Assembly: GCA_902538745.1 (NCBI GenBank)
Contig: CACBGP010000003.1
Coordinates: 1 to 64,000 of the forward strand
Direction of reading: 5' to 3'
Source of the DNA: an uncultured Pelagibacteraceae bacterium
Lineage (GTDB): Bacteria; Pseudomonadota; Alphaproteobacteria; Pelagibacterales; Pelagibacteraceae
Length of the DNA stretch: 64,000 nucleotides
Of the stretch, positions 30,801-40,578 are shown in pieces (position 1 is the stretch's first letter; each line of letters opens with the position of its first letter). The notes below the pieces were generated by a model that made no database searches, had not been told where the DNA came from, and saw only the letters and a program-made list of their open reading frames with translations. Position numbers and translations under genes: made by a program.

Positions 30801-31268
30801 TCAAATTTTTGTAGGGTTTGGTTCACCTTTGTATACTTTTTCTGGGTCGAATTTTTTTTCTTTTTCTAAAAACTTCATTTTTACTTCTCTTCCATTATGA
30901 ATTATTCCTAAAGGTATAGATCTATAAAAACAAGATCTATATCCAACATGACAGCTTGCTCCCTCACCAATATCAACAGTCAACCAAATAGAGTCTTGAT
31001 CATCATCAATGCGAATTTCTTTTACTTTTTGAATAAATCCACTAGTATTACCTTTGTGCCAAATAGCTTTTCTTGATCTGCTAAAATAATGAGCTTCTCT
31101 AGTTTCAATAGTTTTTTTTAAAGCTTCTACATTCATATAACCATGCATAAGAATATCCTTAGTTTTATCGCACATTGTAATTACAGGAATTAAACCATCA
31201 TTATCAAATTTTGGAGAAAGGAGATTACCTTCTTCAATTTCAAGAACATTTTCTCTTTTTTTGAACAT
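30801..31268 (-). CDS. hisI: Phosphoribosyl-AMP cyclohydrolase
   Basis: GYMNVEALKKTIETREAHYFSRSRKAIWHKGNTSGFIQKV; CHVGYRSCFYR. Confidence 0.93.
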   Translation of the reverse strand: MFKKRENVLEIEEGNLLSPKFDNDGLIPVITMCDKTKDILMHGYMNVEALKKTIETREAHYFSRSRKAIWHKGNTSGFIQKVKEIRIDDDQDSIWLTVDIGEGASCHVGYRSCFYRSIPLGIIHNGREVKMKFLEKEKKFDPEKVYKGEPNPTKI

Positions 31269-31326
31269 ATAAGGTAATTATGTAGCATATATCTCGATAT
31301 ATTAAATATTTTAAAAACATAGATTT

Positions 31327-31959
31327 ATGGGTATAAAACTGGCAATGAAACTTGTTAAAAATAATAACGAAGAGCAAAAAACTAAAATTGTATCAGATAA
31401 GGATGCCGAAGAAGCTTTCAAAAAAATTTTACAATGGATAGGTGAAGATCCTCAAAGAGAGGGTTTATTGGAAACACCTAAAAGAGTCGTTAAAGCTTTT
31501 AAAGAATATTTCAAGGGATATAAAGAGGACCCAAATTTAGTATTAGACAAAACTTTTGGAGATGTCGAAGGATATGATGATATGGTTGTTCAAAAAAATA
31601 TTTCTGTACAAAGCCATTGCGAACATCATATGGCACCAATTATTGGCAAAGCTCACGTAGCTTATATTCCAAGAGATAGAGTGGTAGGATTAAGTAAATT
31701 AGCTAGAGTGGTAGAAGTTTTTTCAAAAAGACTACAAACACAAGAGAGATTAACTATGCAAATTGCGAATACACTTATGAAATCATTAGATGCAAAAGGT
31801 GTAGCTGTAACTATTGATTCAACTCATCAGTGTATGACAATGCGAGGGATTAAAAAAGAACAAGCTTCAACAGTAACTAATTATTATTTAGGACAGTTCA
31901 AAGAGGATCTAAGTTATCAAAACAGATACTTAAGATTTATAAGCACCCAAAAAGAGTAA
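31327..31959 (+). CDS. folE: GTP cyclohydrolase I
   Basis: GLLETPKRVVKAF, SHCEHHMAPIIGKAHVAYIP, THQCMTMRGIKK. Confidence 0.96.
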   Translation: MGIKLAMKLVKNNNEEQKTKIVSDKDAEEAFKKILQWIGEDPQREGLLETPKRVVKAFKEYFKGYKEDPNLVLDKTFGDVEGYDDMVVQKNISVQSHCEHHMAPIIGKAHVAYIPRDRVVGLSKLARVVEVFSKRLQTQERLTMQIANTLMKSLDAKGVAVTIDSTHQCMTMRGIKKEQASTVTNYYLGQFKEDLSYQNRYLRFISTQKE

Positions 31960-31960
31960 A

Positions 31961-32962
31961 GTGTCTGATCAATTTAAAGCATTAATACTAAATCAAGAAG
32001 GTGAGAAGTTCACAAGGGAAGTAAAATCAATTGATAAAAGTTTTTTAAAACATGGCGATGTAACTATCAAAGTAGATTACTCAGACTTAAATTTTAAAGA
32101 TGGAATGATCCTTAAAAATGGTGGAAGGCTAGTTAAAGAATTTCCTCATATTCCTGGAATTGATTTTTCAGGTACCGTTTTAGAAAGTGAAAACTCAAAA
32201 TTTAAATCAGGTGACGAAGTAATTTTGACTGGTTTTAGAGTTGGGGAAATTTTCTACGGTGGTTATTCTCAAATCGCAAAAGTTAATGGAGATTTTTTGG
32301 TAAAAAAACCAAATAATTTAACGACAAAGCAAGCAATGATACTAGGAACGGCAGGTTTTACATCTCTAATGGCAGCATTTGCAATCAAGGCAAGAGAAGA
32401 AATACTGCTAGGTGAGAAAGTAAAAAATGTTTTGGTAACTGGAGCATCTGGAGGAGTGGGTAGTATTGCTGTAATGATATTAAATAAGATGGGGTACACG
32501 GTTACTGCCGTATCTGGAAAAGAATCTAAAGCTGACTACTTGAAATCATTAGGTGCTAAAAACGTTATAAATAGAGCCGAATTTGATAAAGATCCAAAAT
32601 TAATTGATAAAGGTTTATGGGATGGAGTTGTTGATACAGTTGGTGGAAAAATTTTAGCAAATGCGATTGTTCAAACAAATTCTAATGGAATTATTGCTGT
32701 ATGCGGTAATGCAAGCACCAATGAACTTAATACAAATGTAATCCCATTTATGTTAAGAGGAATAAAACTTTGGGGTATGGACTCTGCTAATTGCAGCATT
32801 CGAAGAAGAGAATTTATTTGGGGAGAAGCTTCAAAATTAATTGATTTTGATTTATTAGAAAATTCTATTCAAACAGTAAGCTTGGAGGAGTTAATTGAAA
32901 CTTATCCGAAGATATTAAAAGGTGAAATTTCAGGAAGAGTTTTAGTAGATTTGAATAAATAA
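31961..32962 (+). CDS. acuI: Zinc-independent quinone oxidoreductase / acryloyl-CoA reductase (AcuI/YhdH family)
   Basis: DLNFKDGMILKNGGRLVKEFPHIPGIDFSGTV, VTGASGGVGSIAVMILNKMGYTV; GTG start. Confidence 0.85.
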   Translation: MSDQFKALILNQEGEKFTREVKSIDKSFLKHGDVTIKVDYSDLNFKDGMILKNGGRLVKEFPHIPGIDFSGTVLESENSKFKSGDEVILTGFRVGEIFYGGYSQIAKVNGDFLVKKPNNLTTKQAMILGTAGFTSLMAAFAIKAREEILLGEKVKNVLVTGASGGVGSIAVMILNKMGYTVTAVSGKESKADYLKSLGAKNVINRAEFDKDPKLIDKGLWDGVVDTVGGKILANAIVQTNSNGIIAVCGNASTNELNTNVIPFMLRGIKLWGMDSANCSIRRREFIWGEASKLIDFDLLENSIQTVSLEELIETYPKILKGEISGRVLVDLNK

Positions 32963-33855
32963 TGGATTGGGACAAATTAAAAATATTTCATGCAGTGGCT
33001 GAAGCTGGAAGCTTCACAAATGCAACAGTCAACTTAAATTTGAGTCAATCGGCTATTAGTCGTCAGATTCAATCATTAGAGCAAGATTTACAAGTTCAAT
33101 TATTCGAAAGACATGCGAGAGGACTTACTCTTACAGAAAATGGCGAGTATGTTTTTAAAACAGCTCATGAAGTAATAAGTAAATTAAAAGAGGTAGAAAC
33201 TACTTTAGGAGATCAAAAAAATAAGCCAACTGGAAAATTAACCATTACGACAGTAAGAAGTTTTGGTACTCATTGGTTGACACCAAGAATTCAAGAATTC
33301 ATGAGATTAAATCCTGATATAGAGATTGAGCTTATTTTTGAGGATAAAGAGCTAGATTTGAGCACCAGACAAGCCGATATTGGGATTTTTATGCGAAGAC
33401 CAAAACAATTAAACTATATTCAAAAAAAATTAGTAGATTTGAAGTATTATATTTATGGTTCTAATAGGTATTTAGAGAAAAACGGCATGCCTAAGTCAAT
33501 AAATGACTTAAACAAACATAAATTTATCTCTTTTGGAAGAGGAGCTCCATCTCCAGTTTATAATCCAGATTGGGCATTAAAATTAGGAATGCCAGAAGGC
33601 AAGAAAAGAAAACCAATTATGAAGGTCAACAGTGTAATGGGTTTGTTGCTTGCGGTTGAAACGGGTGTTGGATTAGCTGCTTTACCAGAATATTTAGTAA
33701 GTGACTCGAATAAGGTAATTAAAGTTTTACCTAAATCTGAGGGCCCAATAACAGAAGCTCATTTCGTATATCCCCAATCACTAAAAAATACTGCAAGAGT
33801 TCAAGCTTTTAGAAATTTTTTATTCAGCAAAATAGGCGACTGGAAATCTTCTTAG
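32962..33855 (+). CDS. LysR family transcriptional regulator
   Basis: MDWDKLKIFHAVAEAGSFTNATVNLNLSQSAISRQIQSLEQDL HTH. Confidence 0.92.
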   Translation: MDWDKLKIFHAVAEAGSFTNATVNLNLSQSAISRQIQSLEQDLQVQLFERHARGLTLTENGEYVFKTAHEVISKLKEVETTLGDQKNKPTGKLTITTVRSFGTHWLTPRIQEFMRLNPDIEIELIFEDKELDLSTRQADIGIFMRRPKQLNYIQKKLVDLKYYIYGSNRYLEKNGMPKSINDLNKHKFISFGRGAPSPVYNPDWALKLGMPEGKKRKPIMKVNSVMGLLLAVETGVGLAALPEYLVSDSNKVIKVLPKSEGPITEAHFVYPQSLKNTARVQAFRNFLFSKIGDWKSS

Positions 33856-33873
33856 CCTGCGACACTATTGCGA

Positions 33874-33907
33874 TTGATAATCATTATCAATGAGAATAGT
33901 TCTCATT
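33874..33907. promoter_or_regulatory. Tandem Fur-box-like palindromes upstream of the iron ABC transporter
   Basis: TTGATAATCATTATCAA (33874-33890, 8-bp arms) followed by AATGAGAA-TAG-TTCTCATT (33889-33907, 8-bp arms). Confidence 0.75.
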
Positions 33908-33950
33908 CTCATTAAGAATCATGCGGAAAAACATAAAAAACGGAGAATAT

Positions 33951-34982
33951 ATGAGGAATATAATATCAACATTTACGTTAGTCCTCTCGATAATTGCATC
34001 ATCATTGGCAATTGCAGAGGAAGTTAATGTTTTTAACGCAAGACACTATAAAGCAGACTCTAAACTTTATTCAAAATTTACAAATAAGACCGGAATTAAA
34101 GTCAATTTGATAAACGGAAAATCGGGCGCTTTAGAAAAAAGAATAATAAGCGAGGGTGCAGACTCCTCTGCTGATCTATACATTACGGCAGATGCAGGTA
34201 GATGTGGTGCCATGGATGCAAAAGGTACACTTCAAGGTGGTCTAACATCTAAAGCTATTAAAGATGCCGTTCCAAAAAGTTTTAGAACAAACAAGTGGGT
34301 TGGAATCGCAAAAAGAGCTAGGATAATTTATTACTCACCTGAAAGAGTTACTGGCGCAGAATTATCTGGAATGACCTATGAGGGTTTAGCTGATCCCAAG
34401 TGGAAAGGTAGACTAGTAATAAGAAAATCAAGTAACATTTATAATAAATCTCTTGTTGCTTCATTGATTAAAAATAATGGAAAATCTGCAACAGCCGCAT
34501 GGGCAGAAGGAGTTGTTGCCAATATGGCAAGAACACCGACAGGCAATGATAGAGCACAAATAATGGCAGTAGCAGCTGGTGAGGCTGATATTGCTGTAGC
34601 TAATACATATTACTTAGCTTTGATGTTATCAGGTAAAAAGGGTGTAGAACAACAAGAGGCTGCAAAAAAAGTTAAAGCGTTCTTTCCTAATCAAAATGAT
34701 AGAGGAACACACATGAACGTAAGTTGCGCAGCTCTTGTAAAGGGTGCTCCTAACAAAGACAACGCTGTTAAACTCGTAGAGTTTTTATTAACTCCAGTGT
34801 CTCAAGAGCATTTTACAAATAATACTTTTGAGTTTCCAATGATTGACGGTGTTTCGCCAAGTCCACTAGTAGTTAATAACTTGGGGTTAGATTTCAAACA
34901 AGACATGAAAACTAAGCTTGCTTCTTATGGAAAAAATCAAGCTGCTGCAGTAGAAGTAATGACGGCTGCTGGTTGGAAGTAA
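33951..34982 (+). CDS. Fe(3+) ABC transporter substrate-binding protein
   Basis: Signal peptide; EVNVFNARHYKADSKLYSKFTNKTGIKVNL, TADAGRCGAMDAKG; Fur-like box upstream; GGAG before ATG 33951. Confidence 0.92.
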   Translation: MRNIISTFTLVLSIIASSLAIAEEVNVFNARHYKADSKLYSKFTNKTGIKVNLINGKSGALEKRIISEGADSSADLYITADAGRCGAMDAKGTLQGGLTSKAIKDAVPKSFRTNKWVGIAKRARIIYYSPERVTGAELSGMTYEGLADPKWKGRLVIRKSSNIYNKSLVASLIKNNGKSATAAWAEGVVANMARTPTGNDRAQIMAVAAGEADIAVANTYYLALMLSGKKGVEQQEAAKKVKAFFPNQNDRGTHMNVSCAALVKGAPNKDNAVKLVEFLLTPVSQEHFTNNTFEFPMIDGVSPSPLVVNNLGLDFKQDMKTKLASYGKNQAAAVEVMTAAGWK

Positions 34983-34984
34983 TA

Positions 34985-35155
34985 ATGAGAGAAAAAAAAA
35001 ATTTTATATCTGATATTGATTACAATAAATCTTCTAAGGCATGTTCACCATGTAACTTAGAGTGTAAAAAAATCGATAAAAGAATAAATAATAGAAAACT
35101 TTCAGAACTAAGTGCTAAGGAGGTTCCGCATATCCTAAAAGTATTTGATCTTTAA
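34985..35155 (+). CDS. Small 56-aa Cys-containing hypothetical protein inside the iron transporter cluster
   Basis: MREKKNFISDIDYNKSSKACSPCNLECKKIDKR...; CxxCxxxC motif. Confidence 0.6.
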   Translation: MREKKNFISDIDYNKSSKACSPCNLECKKIDKRINNRKLSELSAKEVPHILKVFDL

Positions 35156-35165
35156 ATTTTCTATA

Positions 35166-35215
35166 GTGCTCATACTTTGACCGAGAAGATGTCTCCTTCC
35201 TCCTAGTATCAGCAC
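35166..35215 (+). other. Intercistronic RNA hairpin before the iron permease
   Basis: GTGCT-C-ATACT (35166-35176) pairs with AGTAT-C-AGCAC (35205-35215), two 5-bp helices around a C/C mismatch; no following U-tract. Confidence 0.45.
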
Positions 35216-35250
35216 AAATACTTTCATTTTTATAAGGCGGATTATAAATT

Positions 35251-36870
35251 ATGAGAATTAGTTTTTGGCATTTATCTTCTTTTTTAATTTCACTTTTTGT
35301 AATAATCCCAATAGTTACTGTCTTTTCAAGTTTTTTTGAGGATACTTCAAATTATTATCAAGTCTTAAAAGACACTTTTTTAGTAGAATATATATTTAAC
35401 TCAATTTTTTTATTATTTTCTGTTTTATTACTAACTTTTTTAATTGGCACTGGGTCAGCTTATTTAGTTTCTTTTTACGAATTTCCACTAAGTAATTTTT
35501 TTAAATGGGGTTTAATATTATCTTTTGCAGTCCCCCCGTATATTTACGCATATTCTTTAACAGCTTTTTTTGAAAATTATGGAACTGCTTTTACTATTTT
35601 AAAAAATTTATTTGGCGATGGTAATTACAATCAAAATATACCTAAATTTGATGGTTTATTAGGTGTTATCTTATCTATTTCTTTTTCTTTATATGCTTAT
35701 GTTTATATTTTAGCCAGAGCATCTTTTTTGTATCAATCACAAAATATAATAGAATTAGGTAAAAACCTAGGATTTACAAAATTTAAAACATTATATTCAA
35801 TTATTTTACCATCAGCACGACCGGCTATAATTGCAGGATTATCATTGGTAGCAATGGAAACTCTAGCAGAATTTGGTGCAGTTGATTTTTTTTCAATAAA
35901 TACATTAACGACAGGAATATATAATTCTTGGATAGCCTTTGATGATTTAGCTTTTGCAAATAGATTATCATTTTTTTTGCTACTTTTTATCTTTGCACTC
36001 TTCATTATAGAAAATTTTTCGAGAAAAAAGGCAAAATACCACTTCAATTCGAGGGGTGGATTTAAGCAAAAGCATAAAATAAAACTCGAAGGAAAAAAAT
36101 CTTTTTTAGCTTTCTTATTTTGTTTTTCTGTATTCTTCTTGAGTTTTTTATTCCCTTTAAGTCAAATGATGTATTGGACACTAAAATTCCCTGAAAATTT
36201 ATTTGAACTTCAAGTTTTAGATCTATTAAAAAATACCTTATATTTGGTTTCTTTATCTAGTTTAGTTTTGATAATTTTCGCACTAATTTCTAATTATGGA
36301 AATAGAGTAACTAAAAATAAAGTTTTAAATGTCTTGTCTACTTTATCTATTTCAGGTTATGCAATACCAGGTGTAATATTAGCAGTTGCATACATTACTT
36401 TCATTACTTGGTTTGATGAAAATGTAATTAAAAGTCTTGGTTTCTTTTCAATAAAGAAAATATTCATAGGTTCAATAATTGGATTAGTTCTAGTTTACTT
36501 TGTTAGATTTTATTCACTTGCGTATAATGGGATAAAGTCAGGGTATGAAAAAATTAATATTGCAGTTGATGAAAGTGCGTATTTACTGGGTTACTCAAAA
36601 AGAAAAACATTTATGAATATTCACGTTCCTTTTTTGAGAAATTCTTTGTTATTCATTATTATTTTAGTTTCACTTGAAATCATAAGAGAATTACCAATAA
36701 CATTGATTCTAAGACCCTTTAATTTTGAAACTTTTGCGACAACTGCTTATATTTCTGCATCAGAAGATTTACTTGAAGCTGCAGCTGTGCCATCATTATT
36801 TTTAATTTTAATTGCATCCTTTTTTATTATAATTGCATCCAAATATATTTTGAGAGAAAACAATGAATAA
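35251..36870 (+). CDS. Iron ABC transporter permease (two fused permease domains)
   Basis: NLGFTKFKTLYSIILPSARPAIIAGLSLVAMETLAEFGAVDFFSI EAA-type motif and a second one AYLLGYSKRKTFMNIHVPFLRNSL. Confidence 0.9.
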   Translation: MRISFWHLSSFLISLFVIIPIVTVFSSFFEDTSNYYQVLKDTFLVEYIFNSIFLLFSVLLLTFLIGTGSAYLVSFYEFPLSNFFKWGLILSFAVPPYIYAYSLTAFFENYGTAFTILKNLFGDGNYNQNIPKFDGLLGVILSISFSLYAYVYILARASFLYQSQNIIELGKNLGFTKFKTLYSIILPSARPAIIAGLSLVAMETLAEFGAVDFFSINTLTTGIYNSWIAFDDLAFANRLSFFLLLFIFALFIIENFSRKKAKYHFNSRGGFKQKHKIKLEGKKSFLAFLFCFSVFFLSFLFPLSQMMYWTLKFPENLFELQVLDLLKNTLYLVSLSSLVLIIFALISNYGNRVTKNKVLNVLSTLSISGYAIPGVILAVAYITFITWFDENVIKSLGFFSIKKIFIGSIIGLVLVYFVRFYSLAYNGIKSGYEKINIAVDESAYLLGYSKRKTFMNIHVPFLRNSLLFIIILVSLEIIRELPITLILRPFNFETFATTAYISASEDLLEAAAVPSLFLILIASFFIIIASKYILRENNE

Positions 36871-37921
36871 TTTCTTTGAGGTAAAAAATGTTGACTTTGT
36901 TGCTGGAGGTAAAACAAAAGTAAGAAACATGTCTTTTGCAATTGAAAACGAGGGTGATGTTATATGTCTACTTGGTCCCTCGGGAATAGGCAAAACAACT
37001 ATATTAAGAACAATTGCTGGGTTACAAAAAATTAAAAATGGATCTATTGAGCTTAAAGGTAAAACAATATCCTCTAGCGATGTGAATGTTGAGCCTGAGG
37101 ATAGAAATATTTCTTTAGCTTTCCAAGAGAATAGTTTGTTTCCACATTATACAGTAGAAAAAAATATTTTATTGGGTTTAGAAAAAAATAAAGGAAAAAA
37201 AGAAAAACAAATTGATTTAAAGGAAATTTTAGATTTATTAGATCTTTCTAATATATTAAAACAGTACCCTCACCAAATAAGTGCTGGCGAAGCCCAGAGA
37301 ACATCTTTAGCAAGAACTTTGCTTACTCAACCTGATCTACTATTGCTTGATGAACCTTTGTCTAATGTTGATCAAAGTTTTAAAGAGGAAATTCAAATTA
37401 GGTTAAAAAAAATTCTAAAAAATTTAAAAATCTCAACTATAATTGTGACTCATGATTCCTACGAAGCTTTTTATTTAGGCTCAAAATGTGGAATTATTTT
37501 TGATCAAGAGCTTAGACAGTTTGATGATCCTTACAAACTTTATCATCTTCCAAATTCAATAGATGTGGTGAATTTTTTAAATAGAGGTGTTTTGATACCA
37601 GCAGAAGTAACAAGTCCTAAAAGTTTAGAAAATAAAGACCTTGGAACTATTACAGGAAATTTTATTAAACCTTTTCCAATTGGTTCAAATGTTCAGTTAT
37701 TAGTTCAACCAGAAGACTTGCATCATGATGACCAAAGTAATTTAAAATTAGAAGTTGTTGATAGAAAATTTAGAGGAACAAACTTTATTTATACTTTAAA
37801 GACACCCAGCAATAGATTAATTCCGGTGTTTGTTCACTCTCATCATATTCATCAACATGAAGTTAGTGAAAAATTTGGGATTAAAAGACCAATTCATATT
37901 GATCATATAGTTTGCTTCTAA
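36863..37921 (+). CDS. Iron ABC transporter ATP-binding protein
   Basis: Walker A GPSGIGKTT, ISAGEAQRTSLARTL, LLLDEPLSNVD. Confidence 0.93.
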   Translation: MNNFFEVKNVDFVAGGKTKVRNMSFAIENEGDVICLLGPSGIGKTTILRTIAGLQKIKNGSIELKGKTISSSDVNVEPEDRNISLAFQENSLFPHYTVEKNILLGLEKNKGKKEKQIDLKEILDLLDLSNILKQYPHQISAGEAQRTSLARTLLTQPDLLLLDEPLSNVDQSFKEEIQIRLKKILKNLKISTIIVTHDSYEAFYLGSKCGIIFDQELRQFDDPYKLYHLPNSIDVVNFLNRGVLIPAEVTSPKSLENKDLGTITGNFIKPFPIGSNVQLLVQPEDLHHDDQSNLKLEVVDRKFRGTNFIYTLKTPSNRLIPVFVHSHHIHQHEVSEKFGIKRPIHIDHIVCF

Positions 37922-37939
37922 TAAAAACCTTTTAGAAAA

Positions 37940-38632
37940 ATGAAAAGTAACTTAAAAGTTTTTTTAAAGGGAATTATTGATGTAAGCCCACTGATGATTC
38001 CGGTTGTTCCCTTTGGTTTAATTTTTGGAGTTCTTGCTATTGATATTGGATTTACTCCAATTGAAACAATGGCAATGTCTTTAATTATTTTTGGTGGCGC
38101 TTCCCAGATAGTTTTATTACAATTATTTTCTGGTGGTGCATCTTCTTTAGTAATAATTAGCTCAGTTGGTGCAGTGAACTCCAGACATTTACTTTACGGA
38201 GCTGTTGTATCAGAGCATTTGTCAGATTTGAAGTTGATTTGGAAGATTATTATATCCTATTTTTTAATCGATCAGGCATTTGCAATTTCAAATGAATATT
38301 TAAAAAAGAATAAGGACCATAATAGATACTTTCACTTAGTAGGTGGAGGAGCTACTTGTTGGGTAATTTGGCAATCGACCACATTTTTAGGAATTATACT
38401 TGGAGCAGCAATTCCAGAAAAACTTGGACTAAGTTTTGCAGTTCCTTTAACATTTTTAGCTTTATTGGTTAATGACTTTAGAAAATTTATAAATGTGATT
38501 GTAATAATTATTTCAGGTTTGGTAGCGACTTTAGGATATAATTATATTCCTTTTAAAGCTTACGTTATTGTTGCAGCTCTAGCAGGATTATTCACTGCAA
38601 TGATATTAACAAGGAAAAATAAAAAAGCATGA
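37940..38632 (+). CDS. azlC: AzlC family branched-chain amino acid exporter subunit
   Basis: MIPVVPFGLIFGVLAIDIGFTPIETMAMSLIIFGGASQIVLLQL. Confidence 0.9.
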   Translation: MKSNLKVFLKGIIDVSPLMIPVVPFGLIFGVLAIDIGFTPIETMAMSLIIFGGASQIVLLQLFSGGASSLVIISSVGAVNSRHLLYGAVVSEHLSDLKLIWKIIISYFLIDQAFAISNEYLKKNKDHNRYFHLVGGGATCWVIWQSTTFLGIILGAAIPEKLGLSFAVPLTFLALLVNDFRKFINVIVIIISGLVATLGYNYIPFKAYVIVAALAGLFTAMILTRKNKKA

Positions 38633-38943
38633 GCAACTGGGCATTAATTTTATATTGTGGATTGATTACTTATTTAACAAGGTTTTCCATGATAGCTTTA
38701 ATTAAAAAGGAAATGTTCAATGATAGAATTAGAGAGATATTATCATTTGTGCCATCTGCAATATTTCCCGCAATAATCTTTCCAGCTATTTTTATTAATG
38801 ACATAGGATTAATTGAAATAGATGATAATCCAAAGATATTGGCTGCAATGATTGCAATGTTTATTGGTATTTTCTCCAGAAGTATAATTGCGACAATATT
38901 TTCAGGATTGGCATCTTATTGGTTTTTAATATTTGTTGTATAA
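38629..38943 (+). CDS. azlD: AzlD family protein
   Basis: ALILYCGLITYLTRFSMI, FVPSAIFPAIIFPAIF; follows azlC. Confidence 0.85.
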   Translation: MSNWALILYCGLITYLTRFSMIALIKKEMFNDRIREILSFVPSAIFPAIIFPAIFINDIGLIEIDDNPKILAAMIAMFIGIFSRSIIATIFSGLASYWFLIFVV

Positions 38944-38949
38944 AAATCT

Positions 38950-39318
38950 ATGAAAAAAATTTTAACCTTATGTTTTCTTTTGTTAGCATTCAATGTTAAT
39001 GCCATGGAAAAAGAAACAACTTTTAAAAAAGAATTATTTGACAAAGCACAATCTGAGGGCAAGGTTGTAGTAGTGAGCTCTTGGATTAAGTATTGTCCCT
39101 CCTGCGCAAGTCAAATGAAAGTTTTGCAAAAAGCAAAAAATGATTTTGATAACATTGAATATTTTGCATTTGATGTAACAAATAGAGAAATTTCTGACAT
39201 GTTTAATGTGCAATATCAAACAACTCTTCTAATTTTCAAAAATAATAAAGAAGTTTATAGAAGTATTGGAGAAATTAAAAAAGAAGCAATTTACAAAGCT
39301 CTTAAATCCTCAATTTAA
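38950..39318 (+). CDS. Secreted thioredoxin-fold protein
   Basis: Signal peptide; VVVSSWIKYCPSCASQMKVL (CxxC). Confidence 0.8.
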   Translation: MKKILTLCFLLLAFNVNAMEKETTFKKELFDKAQSEGKVVVVSSWIKYCPSCASQMKVLQKAKNDFDNIEYFAFDVTNREISDMFNVQYQTTLLIFKNNKEVYRSIGEIKKEAIYKALKSSI

Positions 39319-39319
39319 T

Positions 39320-40000
39320 TTAAGCACCCAGTTTAATATTTCTTGAAACATTTGCCTCAAGTTGATCTGGTTTTTTTAAACCTAAATTATTCATAATTTC
39401 AATATACTGATCTTTGCTATCAACTTGTAACCTAGGGTTATTTTTTCTTTCTTTTCCAATTGTGCTAAATTTTTCTCCTTTATAGTCATGAGCGGGGTAA
39501 AGAAGAGTTTCGTCTGGTAATTTTAGGAGTTTATTAAATATGGAGTTATAAGAATCTATAGCATTTCCATTTTGAAAATCTGTTCTACCTGTCCCATTTA
39601 TCAACAAAGTGTCACCAGAAAATAGATAGTTATCCATCAGAAAACTATAGCTATCTGAAGTATGTCCAGGTGTATACATAGCTCTTAATTTGATGTTATC
39701 TAAATTAATATACTCATCATCTTTAACTCTGATTTCAACCGTATCAGCCGGAGTATGATCGCCCATTATTCTCGAGCATTTTGTAATGTCCTTTAATTTT
39801 GAGGCACCAGTTACGTGATCTGCATGTATATGGGTATCAATAACTTTGACAAGTTTTAAATTAAGTTCTTTTAATAAATTTACGTATTTATTTACATTTT
39901 CTATTACAGGATCGATAATTAAAGCCTCTCTACCTTCCCCAGAAGAAATAAGATATGTGTATGTTGATGATCTATTGTCAAATAATTGTCTAAAAATCAT
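39320..40000 (-). CDS. MBL-fold hydrolase, ETHE1/persulfide-dioxygenase-like
   Basis: VIDTHIHADHVTGASKL, YTPGHTSDSYSFLM, LFSGDTLLINGTGRTDFQNG, YPAHDYKG. Confidence 0.88.
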   Translation of the reverse strand: MIFRQLFDNRSSTYTYLISSGEGREALIIDPVIENVNKYVNLLKELNLKLVKVIDTHIHADHVTGASKLKDITKCSRIMGDHTPADTVEIRVKDDEYINLDNIKLRAMYTPGHTSDSYSFLMDNYLFSGDTLLINGTGRTDFQNGNAIDSYNSIFNKLLKLPDETLLYPAHDYKGEKFSTIGKERKNNPRLQVDSKDQYIEIMNNLGLKKPDQLEANVSRNIKLGA

Positions 40001-40070
40001 TAATTTACACTATCATACATGTATAATTTGACCCATTGTTAAAATTGTGAAAATTAATATTTATTCAACT

Positions 40071-40574
40071 ATGAAACTGATTATAACATTATTCATTTTA
40101 GTACTTTATTGCTTACCATCTTTTGCTGACAAAAATATGAAAATTGGTTCGAAAGGAAAAGAAGGTGATATTAACCGAATCATAAAAGTAAAGATGTATG
40201 ATAATTATTATGAACCTAGTTCTTTTCAAATTAAAGCAGGTGAAACAATAAAGTTCGAAGTTGAAAATGTGGGTGAGTTAGTTCACGAATTTAATATAGC
40301 AAATAAAATGATGCACATGAAGCATCAGCCTGAAATGGAAAAAATGGTTGAAAATGAAATACTTTTAGCTGACTCAATTGATAAAGAGAAAATGAAAAAA
40401 ATGGCAAAAATGGATAAAGCCATGGGTCATTCACATAGCAATAGTGTTTTGTTAGCACCAAAAGAAAAGGAAGATATCATTTGGAAATTTGATAATGCTG
40501 TAAATATTGAAATTGCATGCAACGTGCCAGGTCATTATCAAGTTGGAATGATTGCTAAAGTTGATATAAACTAA
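40071..40574 (+). CDS. Cupredoxin-domain protein with Met/His-rich segment
   Basis: ETIKFEVENVGELVHEFNI, MMHMKHQPEMEKM, IACNVPGHYQVGM copper-site pattern; ORF open to 40047. Confidence 0.85.
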   Translation: MKLIITLFILVLYCLPSFADKNMKIGSKGKEGDINRIIKVKMYDNYYEPSSFQIKAGETIKFEVENVGELVHEFNIANKMMHMKHQPEMEKMVENEILLADSIDKEKMKKMAKMDKAMGHSHSNSVLLAPKEKEDIIWKFDNAVNIEIACNVPGHYQVGMIAKVDIN

Positions 40575-40578
40575 TTCA

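Noticed and set aside
35733-36993. Minus-strand ORFs over the iron permease/ATPase boundary
   Set aside because: Antisense to clear CDSs; no starts with ribosome sites or recognisable motifs.
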